A stretch of DNA of 20,613 nucleotides, from assembly GCA_900314165.1 (NCBI GenBank), contig OMUE01000038.1, positions 1 to 20,613 on the forward strand, written 5' to 3'. This document shows, in pieces, positions 1-7,776 of this stretch. The DNA is from an uncultured Acidaminococcus sp. (GTDB lineage: Bacteria; Bacillota_C; Negativicutes; Acidaminococcales; Acidaminococcaceae). The notes under the pieces are model-generated. The model did no database searches. It was not told where the DNA came from and saw nothing but the letters and a program-made list of their open reading frames with translations. Both the position numbers and the translations under genes were made by a program. Within the stretch, counting starts at the first letter, position 1. Each line of letters starts with the position of its first letter.

Positions 1-219
1 CAGAGCGTGGTATTCCTGCAGGTTTTCAAAGGCCAGATCCTCGAAATTAATCGTTATAATATGGGACGAATCAATGCCCTGGGCTAGCAGGTGCTGGCGG
101 AATAATTGCAACAAGGTGGATTTGCCGCAGCGGCGGACGCCGGAAACTACTTTGATGATCTGCTTGTCCTGATGGCGGATTAGAAAATCCATATAGGTTT
201 TTCGGGGAATCAATTGCAT
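1..219 (-). CDS. AAA-family ATPase (DUF4143-type), N-terminal part only
   Basis: This gene starts at 219 and runs off the left edge, so only the first 73 codons are visible. The protein begins MQLIPRKTYMDFLIRHQDKQ and then has a Walker A loop, GVRRCGKST, at about residues 27-35, followed by an acidic beta strand (ITINFEDLAF) typical of this family. The layout, with a short helix, then VVSGVRRCGKSTLL, then INFED, matches the bacterial AAA ATPases that carry a C-terminal DUF4143 domain. These are common accessory genes whose biological role is mostly unknown. A GGAGGTG ribosome site sits just before the ATG. The palindromic repeats directly upstream suggest autoregulation or another operator-controlled expression. 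The family call rests on the N-terminus only; the C-terminal domain is outside the window. Confidence 0.8.
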   Translation of the reverse strand, partial: MQLIPRKTYMDFLIRHQDKQIIKVVSGVRRCGKSTLLQLFRQHLLAQGIDSSHIITINFEDLAFENLQEYHAL

Positions 220-236
220 GAGGGCACCTCCTATAA

Positions 237-358
237 TTAGGATTATAATCCTAATTTATAAGAAAATAAATATATTTTAGGAATTAAATCCTAAAATATA
301 AGAAAATGACTGCAAGTTTGGGAATAAAATCTTAGTACATAGAAAAGACTGCGTATTC
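237..358. repeat. Three tandem 40-41-base operator-like repeats
   Basis: Unit 1 has a perfect 18-base palindrome, TTAGGATTATAATCCTAA (237-254). Unit 2 has 10-base arms around 6 bases (273-298, TATTTTAGGA/TCCTAAAATA). Unit 3 is degenerate (GGAATAAAATCTTAG from 321). Each is followed by an AGAAAA box (261-266, 301-306, 341-346), which fixes the period at 40-41. The array sits just upstream of the ATPase start at 219. It looks like a cluster of binding sites for a dimeric regulator and probably contains the ATPase promoter. The last unit runs into the terminator hairpin. Confidence 0.7.
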
Positions 359-388
359 CGGAATGATTCCGGGATACGCAGTCTTTTT
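343..388 (-). terminator. Rho-independent terminator of the symporter gene
   Basis: Arms at 343-364 and 366-387 pair over about 22 bases with one G-T wobble; the innermost pairs must open to form a loop. The stem core is GACTGCGTATTCCGG. On the minus strand the stem lies after the symporter stop codon (429) and is followed by TCTTTTCTATG. The plus strand also has a T run, so it could work in both directions. Confidence 0.85.
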
Positions 389-428
389 TTATATTCAGCT
401 AGAGAATCTGTATTTGACGGGAAAAGTT

Positions 429-1646
429 TTATTGGTTGTACAGATCTACATCTAATTGGTTCAGGGATTTGGCGACAATCAATGTGCCGGCCATATCACC
501 GGATACATTGGCTGTAGTGTGGCAGATATCGATGATGGGCCATACAGCGGCCAGGATGGGTACCAGGGTCAGGGGCATACCTACGGTCTGCAGCAGTACG
601 GAGGACATGACGATACCGGCCCCTTTAACACCGGCAGCCCCTACGGACAGGACCAGGCCCAGGAAGACGAATTCCAGGCAGGCACCAAGAGTAATGGGGG
701 CACCGAACAGGTTGGATGCAAAGATGGAGATGACGCCAATGGCTACAGCCATACCGTTCATATTACAGGTATTGCCCAGAGGCAGGCAGAAACCGTAGAT
801 GCTTTCGGGAATACCTAATTTATCTTTGGCAACTTTCAATTCCAGAGGCAGGGTAGCTGCAGAAGACGTGGTGGAAGCAGCAACGACCATGACAGGGGAC
901 ATATGCTTAAGGAATTTGGAAGGGGAAAGACCAGCCAATACTTTGACGAGCAGGGGCTGGATGATGAAGATGACAATCAGGCAGGCAGCCCAGTCCGTTA
1001 CGATGAAGTTCAGTACCTGGGTCAACATCCTGCCACTGATGGTGGTCATCATATCAGCAACCAAGGCGAAGATACCAATAGGAGAGTATTTCATAACTAC
1101 GTCCGTCAGCTTCAGCATGACGCCGGCGGCCTGATCCACCAATTTGATCAGGGGCGCATATTCGTCGCCCAGCATCAGCAGGACGATACCGGTCATAATG
1201 GCGAATACGATGATCTGAAGGGTATCACCTTTTGTCAGGGCTTCAAAGATATTCGTAGGAATCCATTTTACCATATTAGCCAGAAAGTCATATTCTACAG
1301 TTTTTCCTGCCTGGCTGCCCAAGAGGTCTGTAACACCTTTACCAGGCTGGGTTACCAGGGCAAAGCTCATACCCAGAGCTGCGGACACGGCTGTCGTAAT
1401 CAAGTAGAATCCTACAATCCGGATGCCCACCGTATATAGATGTTTGATATCACCCATTTTGCAGACACCGCTGATCAGCGTGAACAGGACTAACGGTGCA
1501 ATGAGCATTTTCAACAGGCGCAGGAACACGTCGCCTAAAAATTTAATATGAGGTACAACTCCCGGTGCATAAATACCGACTGCAGCCCCGGCAATAATAC
1601 CAACAAGAATCTGCTGCCACAAAGGGCGGGCCAATAATTTTTTCAT
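429..1646 (-). CDS. Sodium:dicarboxylate/amino-acid symporter (DAACS family, GltP-like) with altered substrate-site residues
   Basis: This 405-residue membrane protein has the glutamate-transporter fold: hydrophobic segments throughout, the serine-rich HP1 loop ASTTSSAATLP (257-267), TM7 motif NMNGMA (295-300), HP2 around 340-358 and TM8 motif DICHTTANVSGD (373-384). Family members import acidic or neutral amino acids or C4-dicarboxylates with Na+ or H+. By alignment from memory with the archaeal homologue GltPh, D394, T398, N401 and D405 are kept, but the substrate-carboxylate arginine R397 is H376 here and the Na+-site aspartate of NMDG is N297. Substrate and coupling ion may therefore differ from classical glutamate carriers, and I do not assign gltP, dctA or sstT. 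A GAGGAGGAAA ribosome site precedes the ATG. It appears to be a single-gene unit with its own terminator. Confidence 0.88.
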   Translation of the reverse strand: MKKLLARPLWQQILVGIIAGAAVGIYAPGVVPHIKFLGDVFLRLLKMLIAPLVLFTLISGVCKMGDIKHLYTVGIRIVGFYLITTAVSAALGMSFALVTQPGKGVTDLLGSQAGKTVEYDFLANMVKWIPTNIFEALTKGDTLQIIVFAIMTGIVLLMLGDEYAPLIKLVDQAAGVMLKLTDVVMKYSPIGIFALVADMMTTISGRMLTQVLNFIVTDWAACLIVIFIIQPLLVKVLAGLSPSKFLKHMSPVMVVAASTTSSAATLPLELKVAKDKLGIPESIYGFCLPLGNTCNMNGMAVAIGVISIFASNLFGAPITLGACLEFVFLGLVLSVGAAGVKGAGIVMSSVLLQTVGMPLTLVPILAAVWPIIDICHTTANVSGDMAGTLIVAKSLNQLDVDLYNQ

Positions 1647-1709
1647 TTCAATTTCCTCCTCATTCCCTCATAAAAAAATAAAACACATCATCCATTCACT
1701 GCATTTGAA

Positions 1710-1730
1710 TATTATTTCGCGAAAATAATA
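1710..1730. promoter_or_regulatory. Imperfect inverted repeat in the symporter leader
   Basis: TATTATTTCGC faces GCGAAAATAATA around a CGCG centre, with one extra base in the right arm. It lies between the possible minus-strand -10 (1757-1762) and the symporter start codon, a position where a repressor could block transcription. No regulator can be named from the sequence. Confidence 0.35.
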
Positions 1731-1897
1731 AATCATTAGCTGTTTGATTTACGTTTATTATAAAAGGTGTCAGAAAATATGAATAATACGTATCCACGTA
1801 TAAGCCATAAGTAAAAACGTATGAGATACCTATAATATAAGCTAGTAGGAATAGAAAGGTCTATGAACAGGCCCCATCGTTTGGATTCTTGAATGCG

Positions 1898-1934
1898 GGC
1901 TTACCGCCGCTTTGCTCTGGCAAGCCCCTACGGA
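1898..1934. repeat. Fragment of a CCCCTACGG-ended repeat element
   Basis: The stretch has GCGGGCTT, about 19 bases, then AAGCCCCTACGGA, so GGGCTT pairs with AAGCCC just before a CCCCTACGG end. The right end of the element at 19340-19424 has the same plan (GTGGGCTTATC, GATAAGCCCCTACGG). It looks like a truncated copy of the same intergenic repeat family. Confidence 0.45.
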
Positions 1935-2074
1935 TGGAATGGTTCCCCGCCCCTTCTGGTCGGACTGGCAGGAAGTCGGCTACGCAGGCCTGAATGGAAT
2001 CGGTGGTGGGGGTGTGTCCTATTTGCAATTTCAGACCTATAAGTAAAACCATATAGCGCGATACGAGATTTCGG

Positions 2075-2105
2075 ATTGGATTCTGTATCCAATTTTTCAT
2101 ATAAT
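2075..2105 (+). promoter_or_regulatory. Promoter of the aminotransferase operon with overlapping operator-like repeat
   Basis: A -35-like TTGGAT (2076-2081), an 18-base spacer and a consensus -10 TATAAT (2100-2105) lie about 55 bases before the first start codon. A perfect inverted repeat, ATTGGAT-N5-ATCCAAT (2075-2093), covers the -35 and half of the spacer. That is the usual place for a repressor operator. No regulator gene is adjacent. Confidence 0.55.
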
Positions 2106-2160
2106 GAGCACGTAAAGAAAATTCGACAACGGCGGAAACGCAAAAACAAGGAGGATTATC

Positions 2161-3375
2161 ATGGATAGATTATTTGAAAAGTTTCAACGGCTGGGCATCG
2201 ACAACGCACCGGGACAAGAAACCCGTCAGAAAGAAGAAGTACTGGACATCCGCGGGGAAGCTATTCCCGGACCGGCTGTAAACTTCTCCCATGGTGACGT
2301 AGATGCTCACATTCCCACCCCCGGCAGCCTGGAAATCTTTAATGAAGGCTTCAAAAAAGGCGGCTGCGTAGCCTATACGGAATACCGCGGCGGCGATGAC
2401 ATCCGCAAAGATGTAGCGGCCAAACTGGCTGCTTTCACCGGTGCTCCCGTAGATCCTGAAAACGAACTGATTCTAACCCCCGGTACTCAGGGAGCTCTGT
2501 TCCTGGCTCTGGGCTGCCTGGTAGGCCGCGGTGATAAAGTGGCCATCGTAGAACCGGATTATTTCGATAACCGCAAGCTGGTAGAATTCTTCGAAGGGGA
2601 ACTGGTTCCTGTCAAACTGGATTACCTGGGCCAGGACACCTGCGCAGGCGTGAACCTGACCGCACTGGAAGAAACCTTCAAACAGGGCGTAAAGCTGTTC
2701 CTGTTCTCCAACCCCAACAACCCCACGGGCGTGATCTATTCTCAGCATGAAATTGAAACCATCGCCAGACTGGCTAAGAAATACAACGTCATCCTGCTGG
2801 TTGACCAGCTGTATTCCCGCCAGATCTTTGAAAACCACCCCTACACCCACCTGCGGGCTCTGAAGGAAAAACCGGACAACATGCTGACCATTATGGGACC
2901 CTCCAAGACCGAATCTCTCAGCGGTTTCCGTCTGGGCACGGCTTTCGGTACCAGCTGGATCATCGAACGTATGGAAAAACTGCAAGCTATTGTAACCCTG
3001 CGCTGCCCCGGCTACTGCCAATACGTGTTCAAATGCTGGTTCAACGAACCGGAAGGCTGGCTGGCTGACCGGATTGCCCAACACCAGGCTATCCGTGATG
3101 ACCTGATCGCTCTGGTACGGAGCCATGAAGGCTGCAGCGTCCGCAAGACTGAAGGCGGCAGCTACATCTTCCCGACTCTGCCTCCTATGGATGTAAGCAT
3201 CAGCGACTTTGCCAAGATCGTTCGGAAACTGACCGGCGTTGTCATCACCCCGGGCACGGAATTCGGGCCTCAGTTTACTCATAGCTTCCGGGTCAACTTC
3301 TCCCAGGATAGAAAGAATTCCGCCAACGCCATCGACCGCGTTCTGCAAGTGATGGAACGGTACAGAAGCAGATAA
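2161..3375 (+). CDS. PLP-dependent fold-type I aminotransferase (class I/II)
   Basis: This 404-residue protein is a typical class I/II aminotransferase, which moves an amino group between an amino acid and a 2-oxo acid. Visible signatures are NPNNPTG (184-190), the PLP ring-contacting D215 with Y218 in VDQLYS, the Schiff-base lysine K249 in GPSKTES, the phosphate-binding R257 in GFRLG, and the carboxylate-binding R377 in FRVNFS. The substrate cannot be read from the sequence; the aspartate/alanine/aromatic aminotransferase group is the nearest broad match. The start follows an AAGGAGG site at a good distance. It is the first gene of an operon with a class V PLP enzyme and a RidA-like protein, so an unstable enamine or imine intermediate is likely in the pathway. 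A small repeat remnant separates it from the next gene. Confidence 0.9.
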   Translation: MDRLFEKFQRLGIDNAPGQETRQKEEVLDIRGEAIPGPAVNFSHGDVDAHIPTPGSLEIFNEGFKKGGCVAYTEYRGGDDIRKDVAAKLAAFTGAPVDPENELILTPGTQGALFLALGCLVGRGDKVAIVEPDYFDNRKLVEFFEGELVPVKLDYLGQDTCAGVNLTALEETFKQGVKLFLFSNPNNPTGVIYSQHEIETIARLAKKYNVILLVDQLYSRQIFENHPYTHLRALKEKPDNMLTIMGPSKTESLSGFRLGTAFGTSWIIERMEKLQAIVTLRCPGYCQYVFKCWFNEPEGWLADRIAQHQAIRDDLIALVRSHEGCSVRKTEGGSYIFPTLPPMDVSISDFAKIVRKLTGVVITPGTEFGPQFTHSFRVNFSQDRKNSANAIDRVLQVMERYRSR

Positions 3376-3403
3376 TTTGTAAAAATAAGAAATCGTGGAT
3401 GAT

Positions 3404-3444
3404 TCCGTAGGGGCGCCCCAAACGTAGGGCGGTGCGCCCGTCAA
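3404..3444. repeat. Repeat-element remnant between two operon genes
   Basis: This stretch begins TCCGTAGGGGCG and contains GGGGCGCCCC and GGGCGGTGCGCCC. Read on the minus strand it ends CCCCTACGGA, as the element at 1898-1934 does. It lies in the 94-base gap between the aminotransferase and class V genes and leaves the next gene's AAGGAG site intact. Confidence 0.45.
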
Positions 3445-3469
3445 GTGAATAAAAAGGAGACTATATAAC

Positions 3470-4756
3470 ATGGAAAAAGGTTTTGTGTTTGATCCCGCTC
3501 TGCAAAAAGAAATCAAAGATAGATTCTGCTATATGGACGAGGACATGTTCGGCAAAAAGAGACTGTTCTTCGAAAACTCCGGCGGTTCCCTGCGTCTGAA
3601 AGCCTGCGTGGAAGCGAAAGCCAGACAGGAACAGATCCCTGACTGCCCTCTGCGGTATCATGATGTGTCCATGACCCTGCACGAAGTAAAAGATAAAGGC
3701 ATTAAGGACGTAAAGGATGTCATCTTCGGCGCTGCTCCTGATGAAGGCGCCCTGGTTACGGAACTGACTCCTTCCCAGTGCACGTTCCGGATCCTCCGTG
3801 CCATCATCGAAAACGTTCCCGGCACCAACGTGGTGACCACGGCAATCGAACACCCCTCTGCTTACGATGCTGCCAAGATCTACGCAGAAAAGACCGGTAA
3901 GGAATTCCGTGTTGCCCAGGCTAACCCCAAGACCGGCGGCGTGGATGTGGACGAAATCATCAAACTGGTGGACAAAGATACCTGCGTACTGAGCGTTATG
4001 AGCGCTTCCAATATTTCCGGCGTGGTATTCCCCATGAAGGAAATCGTTGAAAAAGCTCGCGCTATCAAACCGGATCTGTACATCTTCTCCGATGCTGTAC
4101 AGCATATGCCCCATGCGGCTCTGTACGCCCATGACCTGAAGGTGGACGGCATGGTTATCGCTCCTTACAAAGGCATGAGCATCCGTGGCTGCGGCTTCGG
4201 CTACGTGTCCGACCGTGCTTCCGTGCTGTTCCATGACAAACTGGAAGCAAAAGATCCTAACGAATGGGAACTGGGGACCTATCCTCATGGCAACTATGCC
4301 GCTATGAGCGCTATGGTAGATTACATCTGCTGGATCGGTCAACATTTCACCAAGTCCGAAAGCCGCAGAGAACAATATGTAGTGGGCTTTGAACATGCCC
4401 ATGCTCATGAAGGCAGCCTGCTGGTCCGTATGCTGGAAGGCACGGAAGCTGTTCCCGGCCTGCGTCACATCCCCGGCGTAGAAGTGTACTTCGATGGTCC
4501 TATCGATGAAAACCGTGACCTGGTTGTAGCCATGGGCATGAAAGGCATGGACTACACCGCTCTGCGGGAAGAATATGGCAAGCGGGGCGTACTGGTCTTC
4601 GAACGCATCAACACCAGCCTGTACTCCAAGAGAATCGTGGAATCTCTGGGCCAAACGGGCCTGGTACGGGTATCTCCTCTGCACTGCCATGACTTCGGCG
4701 ATATCGACCAATTCCTGAAAGTAACCGCTGAAATCGCTAAAGAATTTGCCAAATAA
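3470..4756 (+). CDS. Class V PLP-dependent enzyme, cysteine-desulfurase-like but without the catalytic cysteine
   Basis: This 428-residue protein has the class V aminotransferase fold (NifS/SufS/kynureninase group): H128 in IEHPSAY, which would stack on PLP; D208 and Q211 in SDAVQH, which would contact the ring; the Schiff-base lysine K234 in APYKGMS; and an EWELGTY segment like the E-x-GT of SufS proteins. In SufS the catalytic Cys lies in a loop like RTGHHCA; the matching region here (RINTSLYSKR) has no cysteine, so persulfide-forming desulfurase chemistry is unlikely. A lyase, epimerase or transaminase role is more plausible. The start has AAGGAG upstream. The RidA-like gene follows within 11 bases, which suggests that this enzyme or its partner releases an enamine. 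The exact substrate is unknown. Confidence 0.85.
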   Translation: MEKGFVFDPALQKEIKDRFCYMDEDMFGKKRLFFENSGGSLRLKACVEAKARQEQIPDCPLRYHDVSMTLHEVKDKGIKDVKDVIFGAAPDEGALVTELTPSQCTFRILRAIIENVPGTNVVTTAIEHPSAYDAAKIYAEKTGKEFRVAQANPKTGGVDVDEIIKLVDKDTCVLSVMSASNISGVVFPMKEIVEKARAIKPDLYIFSDAVQHMPHAALYAHDLKVDGMVIAPYKGMSIRGCGFGYVSDRASVLFHDKLEAKDPNEWELGTYPHGNYAAMSAMVDYICWIGQHFTKSESRREQYVVGFEHAHAHEGSLLVRMLEGTEAVPGLRHIPGVEVYFDGPIDENRDLVVAMGMKGMDYTALREEYGKRGVLVFERINTSLYSKRIVESLGQTGLVRVSPLHCHDFGDIDQFLKVTAEIAKEFAK

Positions 4757-4767
4757 GGAGGCTCTTT

Positions 4768-5193
4768 ATGAAGAATCCTGTTCCTCAGGGAAAATACGTA
4801 CCGGCTACCCGTTTCGGGTTCCTGGTTATGACGGCGGGCATGACGAACCGCAAGGACGGCGTGCTGCAGATGGCCGGCAAGGTGAAGGCTGACGAACCGC
4901 TGGAAACCTATAAGGACGCTGTAGTCCTGGCTACTCAAAATGCTCTGACCGCTGCCCGCAATAAGCTGGAAGAGGGCGAAGAAATCGCTCAGGTCATGCG
5001 CATGGAAGTGCTCATCAACGCCGAAGAAGGCTTTGGCAGCCATGCGAAACTGGCAGACTTCGCTTCTGAGTACCTGGTAGCTGAACTGGGTCAGGCCGGT
5101 GCCTGCGCCCGGGCTGCCATCGGCATGGGCACTCTGCCGAAAGAAGCTCCCGTAGAAGTTATGCTGACCGTTGCAGTACAAAAGAAAGCTTAA
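4768..5193 (+). CDS. RidA/YjgF/UK114-family protein, operon paralog
   Basis: This 141-residue protein belongs to the RidA (Rid) superfamily of small trimeric enzymes that hydrolyse reactive enamines and imines released by PLP enzymes. The key arginine is R115 in ARAAIGMGTLP, and E130 follows in APVEVML, matching the Arg and Glu of active Rid proteins. The N-terminus (YVPATRFGFLVMTAGMTNR) differs from canonical RidA, so this is probably a specialised Rid subgroup. Its AAGGAGG site overlaps the stop codon of the class V gene, so translation is probably coupled. A strong terminator follows, so it is the last gene of the operon. A second, more canonical copy lies at 14360-14743. Confidence 0.88.
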   Translation: MKNPVPQGKYVPATRFGFLVMTAGMTNRKDGVLQMAGKVKADEPLETYKDAVVLATQNALTAARNKLEEGEEIAQVMRMEVLINAEEGFGSHAKLADFASEYLVAELGQAGACARAAIGMGTLPKEAPVEVMLTVAVQKKA

Positions 5194-5202
5194 TATAATT
5201 AG

Positions 5203-5241
5203 AAAAGGCGTTGAGAAATGAACTTTCACAGCGCCTTTTTT
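5203..5241 (+). terminator. Rho-independent terminator of the aminotransferase operon
   Basis: AAAAGGCGTTGAGAAA pairs with TTTCACAGCGCCTTTT, with one wobble and one mismatch, and ends in a T run. It starts 9 bases after the RidA-like stop codon and separates this operon from the iron transporter. Confidence 0.9.
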
Positions 5242-5336
5242 GCTGCCTTGAAAGGGCTAGCCGTGCCTGATGCGTTAAAAAATTCTAAGCTGCCGGAAAA
5301 TCCCATGAAAAGGAATGCTCGGAATAGGAGATAGGC

Positions 5337-5345
5337 TGGTATAAT
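5337..5345 (+). promoter_or_regulatory. Extended -10 promoter of the iron transporter gene
   Basis: TGGTATAAT is an exact extended -10 (TGnTATAAT) about 44 bases before the start codon. There is no good -35, as is usual for this promoter type. I do not see a clear Fur box, although iron control would be expected. Confidence 0.6.
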
Positions 5346-5388
5346 AAAGAGTGAATTTTAAGCGCAAAGACGAAAGGGGCAAGATGGA

Positions 5389-7773
5389 ATGATGACGTTA
5401 GATGAACTCCAGCCCGGTGAAGCGGCCTTTATCAAAGTCGTTCAGGGGTCTGGGGCACTTCGGCACCACCTGCTGGATATGGGCCTGACACCGCGAACCC
5501 ACGTGGAGTTGGTGAAACGGGCACCCATGGGTGACCCGATCCAAGTCAAGGTGCGGGGATATGAATTGACGCTGCGGCTTAGTGAAGCCCAGCTTTTGAT
5601 ATTGGAAGGCCTCCACGATGAGGAAGAAAAGAAGATTCCGGTCTCAAAATGGCATTTTTCTATTCCTCATCCGGGCGTAGGGGAATTTGACAGAGCACCC
5701 AGCTATCACCATCATGACAAAGCTACGGAAATTCCTGAGGGAGCTCCCATATCCTTTGCCCTGGTAGGCAACCAGAACTGCGGCAAGACGACCCTGTTTA
5801 ACCAGCTCACCGGTGCAAACCAGCATGTGGGCAATTTCCCGGGCGTTACCGTGGATCGGAAAGACGGGCAGATGAAGCTGCATCCGGAAGCCCGGGTTAC
5901 GGACCTGCCGGGAATCTATTCCCTGTCTCCCTATTCCAATGAAGAAATCGTCACGAGGGACTTCCTGCTGGATACCCATCCGGACGGCATCATCAACATC
6001 GTGGATGCTACGAACCTGGAACGGAACCTGTATCTGACCATGCAGATCATGGAACTGGGGATTCCCATGGTGCTGGCCCTGAACATGATGGATGAAGTCC
6101 GGGCTAACGGAGGTGCCGTCCATATCAACGAACTGGAAGCGGCCCTGGGCATCCCAGTCATCCCTATTTCTGCTGCTAAGAACGAAGGTATCGCGGAACT
6201 GGTGGACCATGCTATCCATGTGGCCCGCAACCATGAAAAACCTATGCGCATCGACTTCTGCGCAGACAGCGATGATCCCGAGGATCCGGTGGCGGCTGTC
6301 CACAGGGGCATCCATGCTATGGCCCACCTTATAGAGCCGCTGGCTCAAAAGGCGAATCTGCCCCTTCGTTTTGCAGCTACGAAGCTGATAGAACACGATC
6401 CCCTTGTGGAGGCGAAACTCCAGATTCCGACCGAACAGAAACCCATCTACGACCAGATTTCCACCGTCATGGAAAAAGAAAGCGGCCTGGATGCAGAAGC
6501 AGCTCTGGCCAACATGCGCTTTACCTTTATTACGAACCTGTGCAAAGAAACCGTGGTGCGGCCTCATGAAAGCAAGGAACATCACCGCAGCATGGAGATG
6601 GACCGGTATCTGACGGGGAAGTACACCGCTATCCCCATCTTCATTGCCATCATGGGCTTTATCTTCGTCATGACCTTCAATGGCATTGGTGCAGCGCTGA
6701 CGTCCGTCATGGAGCTGATTGTAGGTGCCATTACCGATGCTATAGATGCAGGGCTGACCGCTGCGGATGTAAACCCTGTTATGCATTCTCTCATCATAGA
6801 TGGGATTGTCCAGGGCGTGGGTACCGTCATCAGCTTCCTGCCCATCATTGTGACCTTATACCTGTTCCTGTCCATTCTGGAGGATACAGGCTATATGGCC
6901 CGGGTAGCCTTTGTCATGGACCGGCTGTTGCGGCGCATCGGTCTGTCCGGGCGCAGCATCGTGCCTCTGTTGATTGGCTTCGGCTGCTCTGTGCCGGCTA
7001 TTATGGCAACCCGGACCCTGTCCTCTGACCGGGATCGCAAAATGACCATCCTGCTGACCCCGTTCATGAGCTGCAGCGCCAAGCTGCCGATCTACACGCT
7101 GATTATCGGTGCGTTCTTCCCACCCCGGTATCAGGCCCTTGTGATGATCTCTCTCTATGTCCTGGGCATCATTTGCGGCATCCTGTATGCCCTGGTGCTG
7201 GCGCATACGGTCTTTAAGGGGGAACCTGTGCCCTTTGTGATGGAACTGCCCAACTACCGGATGCCTTCGGCTAAGAGCGTCGTCCGTCTGGTGTGGGACA
7301 AGTCCAAAGGCTTCGTCATGAAAGCCTTTACGATTATCTTTATGGCCTCCATCATCATCTGGTTCCTGCAGATGTTTGACGGGCAGCTGAACCCGGCTGA
7401 CACGCCGGACGAAAGCCTGCTGGCCGGCATCGGCCGTGTAGTGGCGCCTATCTTTGCTCCTCTGGGCTTTGGGGACTGGCGGGTGGCTACGGCTATCCTG
7501 ACAGGCTTTACGGCTAAGGAAACGTTGGTGTCCACGCTGACCGTGCTGGTAGGCGAAGACATCCCTGCGCTGCAGGCCCTATTCACGCCGTTTACGGCTA
7601 TCGTATTCCTGACGTTTACGTTGCTGTACACGCCCTGTGTGGCCGCTATTGCCACCGTCAAGCGGGAATCCGGCTGGAAGAATGCCGTGTACACCGTTGT
7701 GACCCAGTGCACCATTGCCTGGCTCATAGCCTTCGTCGTGCGTCTCCTGGGCTCCGCTCTGGGCTTGAAGTGA
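5389..7773 (+). CDS. feoB: Ferrous iron transporter with FeoA fused to FeoB
   Basis: This 794-residue protein imports Fe2+ across the cytoplasmic membrane. Residues 1-75 form a FeoA SH3-like domain (LRHHLLDMGLTP, then VKVRGYELTLRLSEAQL). The G domain follows: G1 GNQNCGKT (127-134), switch region GNFPGVT, G3 DLPG (172-175), G4 NMMD (232-235) and a G5-like ISAAKNEGI. From about residue 412 comes a polytopic domain with both Gate motifs, GFGCSVPA (C533) and PFMSCSAKLP (C562). FeoA and FeoB are separate proteins in Escherichia coli; fusions are known in other bacteria. The ATG at 5389 is followed by a second ATG at 5392; an AGGGG site at 5375-5379 fits either. The gene has its own promoter. An exported histidine-rich WG-repeat protein follows. 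Confidence 0.96.
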   Translation: MMTLDELQPGEAAFIKVVQGSGALRHHLLDMGLTPRTHVELVKRAPMGDPIQVKVRGYELTLRLSEAQLLILEGLHDEEEKKIPVSKWHFSIPHPGVGEFDRAPSYHHHDKATEIPEGAPISFALVGNQNCGKTTLFNQLTGANQHVGNFPGVTVDRKDGQMKLHPEARVTDLPGIYSLSPYSNEEIVTRDFLLDTHPDGIINIVDATNLERNLYLTMQIMELGIPMVLALNMMDEVRANGGAVHINELEAALGIPVIPISAAKNEGIAELVDHAIHVARNHEKPMRIDFCADSDDPEDPVAAVHRGIHAMAHLIEPLAQKANLPLRFAATKLIEHDPLVEAKLQIPTEQKPIYDQISTVMEKESGLDAEAALANMRFTFITNLCKETVVRPHESKEHHRSMEMDRYLTGKYTAIPIFIAIMGFIFVMTFNGIGAALTSVMELIVGAITDAIDAGLTAADVNPVMHSLIIDGIVQGVGTVISFLPIIVTLYLFLSILEDTGYMARVAFVMDRLLRRIGLSGRSIVPLLIGFGCSVPAIMATRTLSSDRDRKMTILLTPFMSCSAKLPIYTLIIGAFFPPRYQALVMISLYVLGIICGILYALVLAHTVFKGEPVPFVMELPNYRMPSAKSVVRLVWDKSKGFVMKAFTIIFMASIIIWFLQMFDGQLNPADTPDESLLAGIGRVVAPIFAPLGFGDWRVATAILTGFTAKETLVSTLTVLVGEDIPALQALFTPFTAIVFLTFTLLYTPCVAAIATVKRESGWKNAVYTVVTQCTIAWLIAFVVRLLGSALGLK

Positions 7774-7776
7774 CGG

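Larger units (their letters stand above)
1647..2160. other. Long intergenic region between divergent genes
   Basis: These 514 bases separate the divergent symporter and aminotransferase genes. Visible contents: a possible minus-strand -10 (TATAAT, 1762-1757) for the symporter with no good -35; an imperfect inverted repeat at 1710-1730; two CACGTATN-type octamers (1787-1802); an isolated TATAAT at 1831-1836; a repeat-element end at 1898-1934; and the operon promoter at 2076-2105. The part from 1861 to 2060 has no credible gene; short open frames there lack ribosome sites and recognisable protein features. Confidence 0.6.

Noticed and set aside
436..1439. Several overlapping plus-strand open frames
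   Set aside because: They are shadows of the symporter gene on the other strand, with no ribosome sites and low-complexity products.
1861..2149. Two short minus-strand frames (79 and 73 codons) in the long intergenic region
   Set aside because: They lack ribosome sites and protein features and overlap the repeat fragment and the plus-strand promoter.
3461..4711. A 416-codon open frame on the minus strand
   Set aside because: It is antisense to the class V PLP gene, which has clear cofactor residues and a ribosome site.
3470..4756. Calling the class V enzyme a SufS/NifS cysteine desulfurase
   Set aside because: No cysteine is found in the catalytic loop position and no Fe-S assembly genes are adjacent.
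5644..6786. A 380-codon open frame on the minus strand
   Set aside because: It is antisense to the FeoB G domain and start of the membrane domain, which carry all expected motifs.
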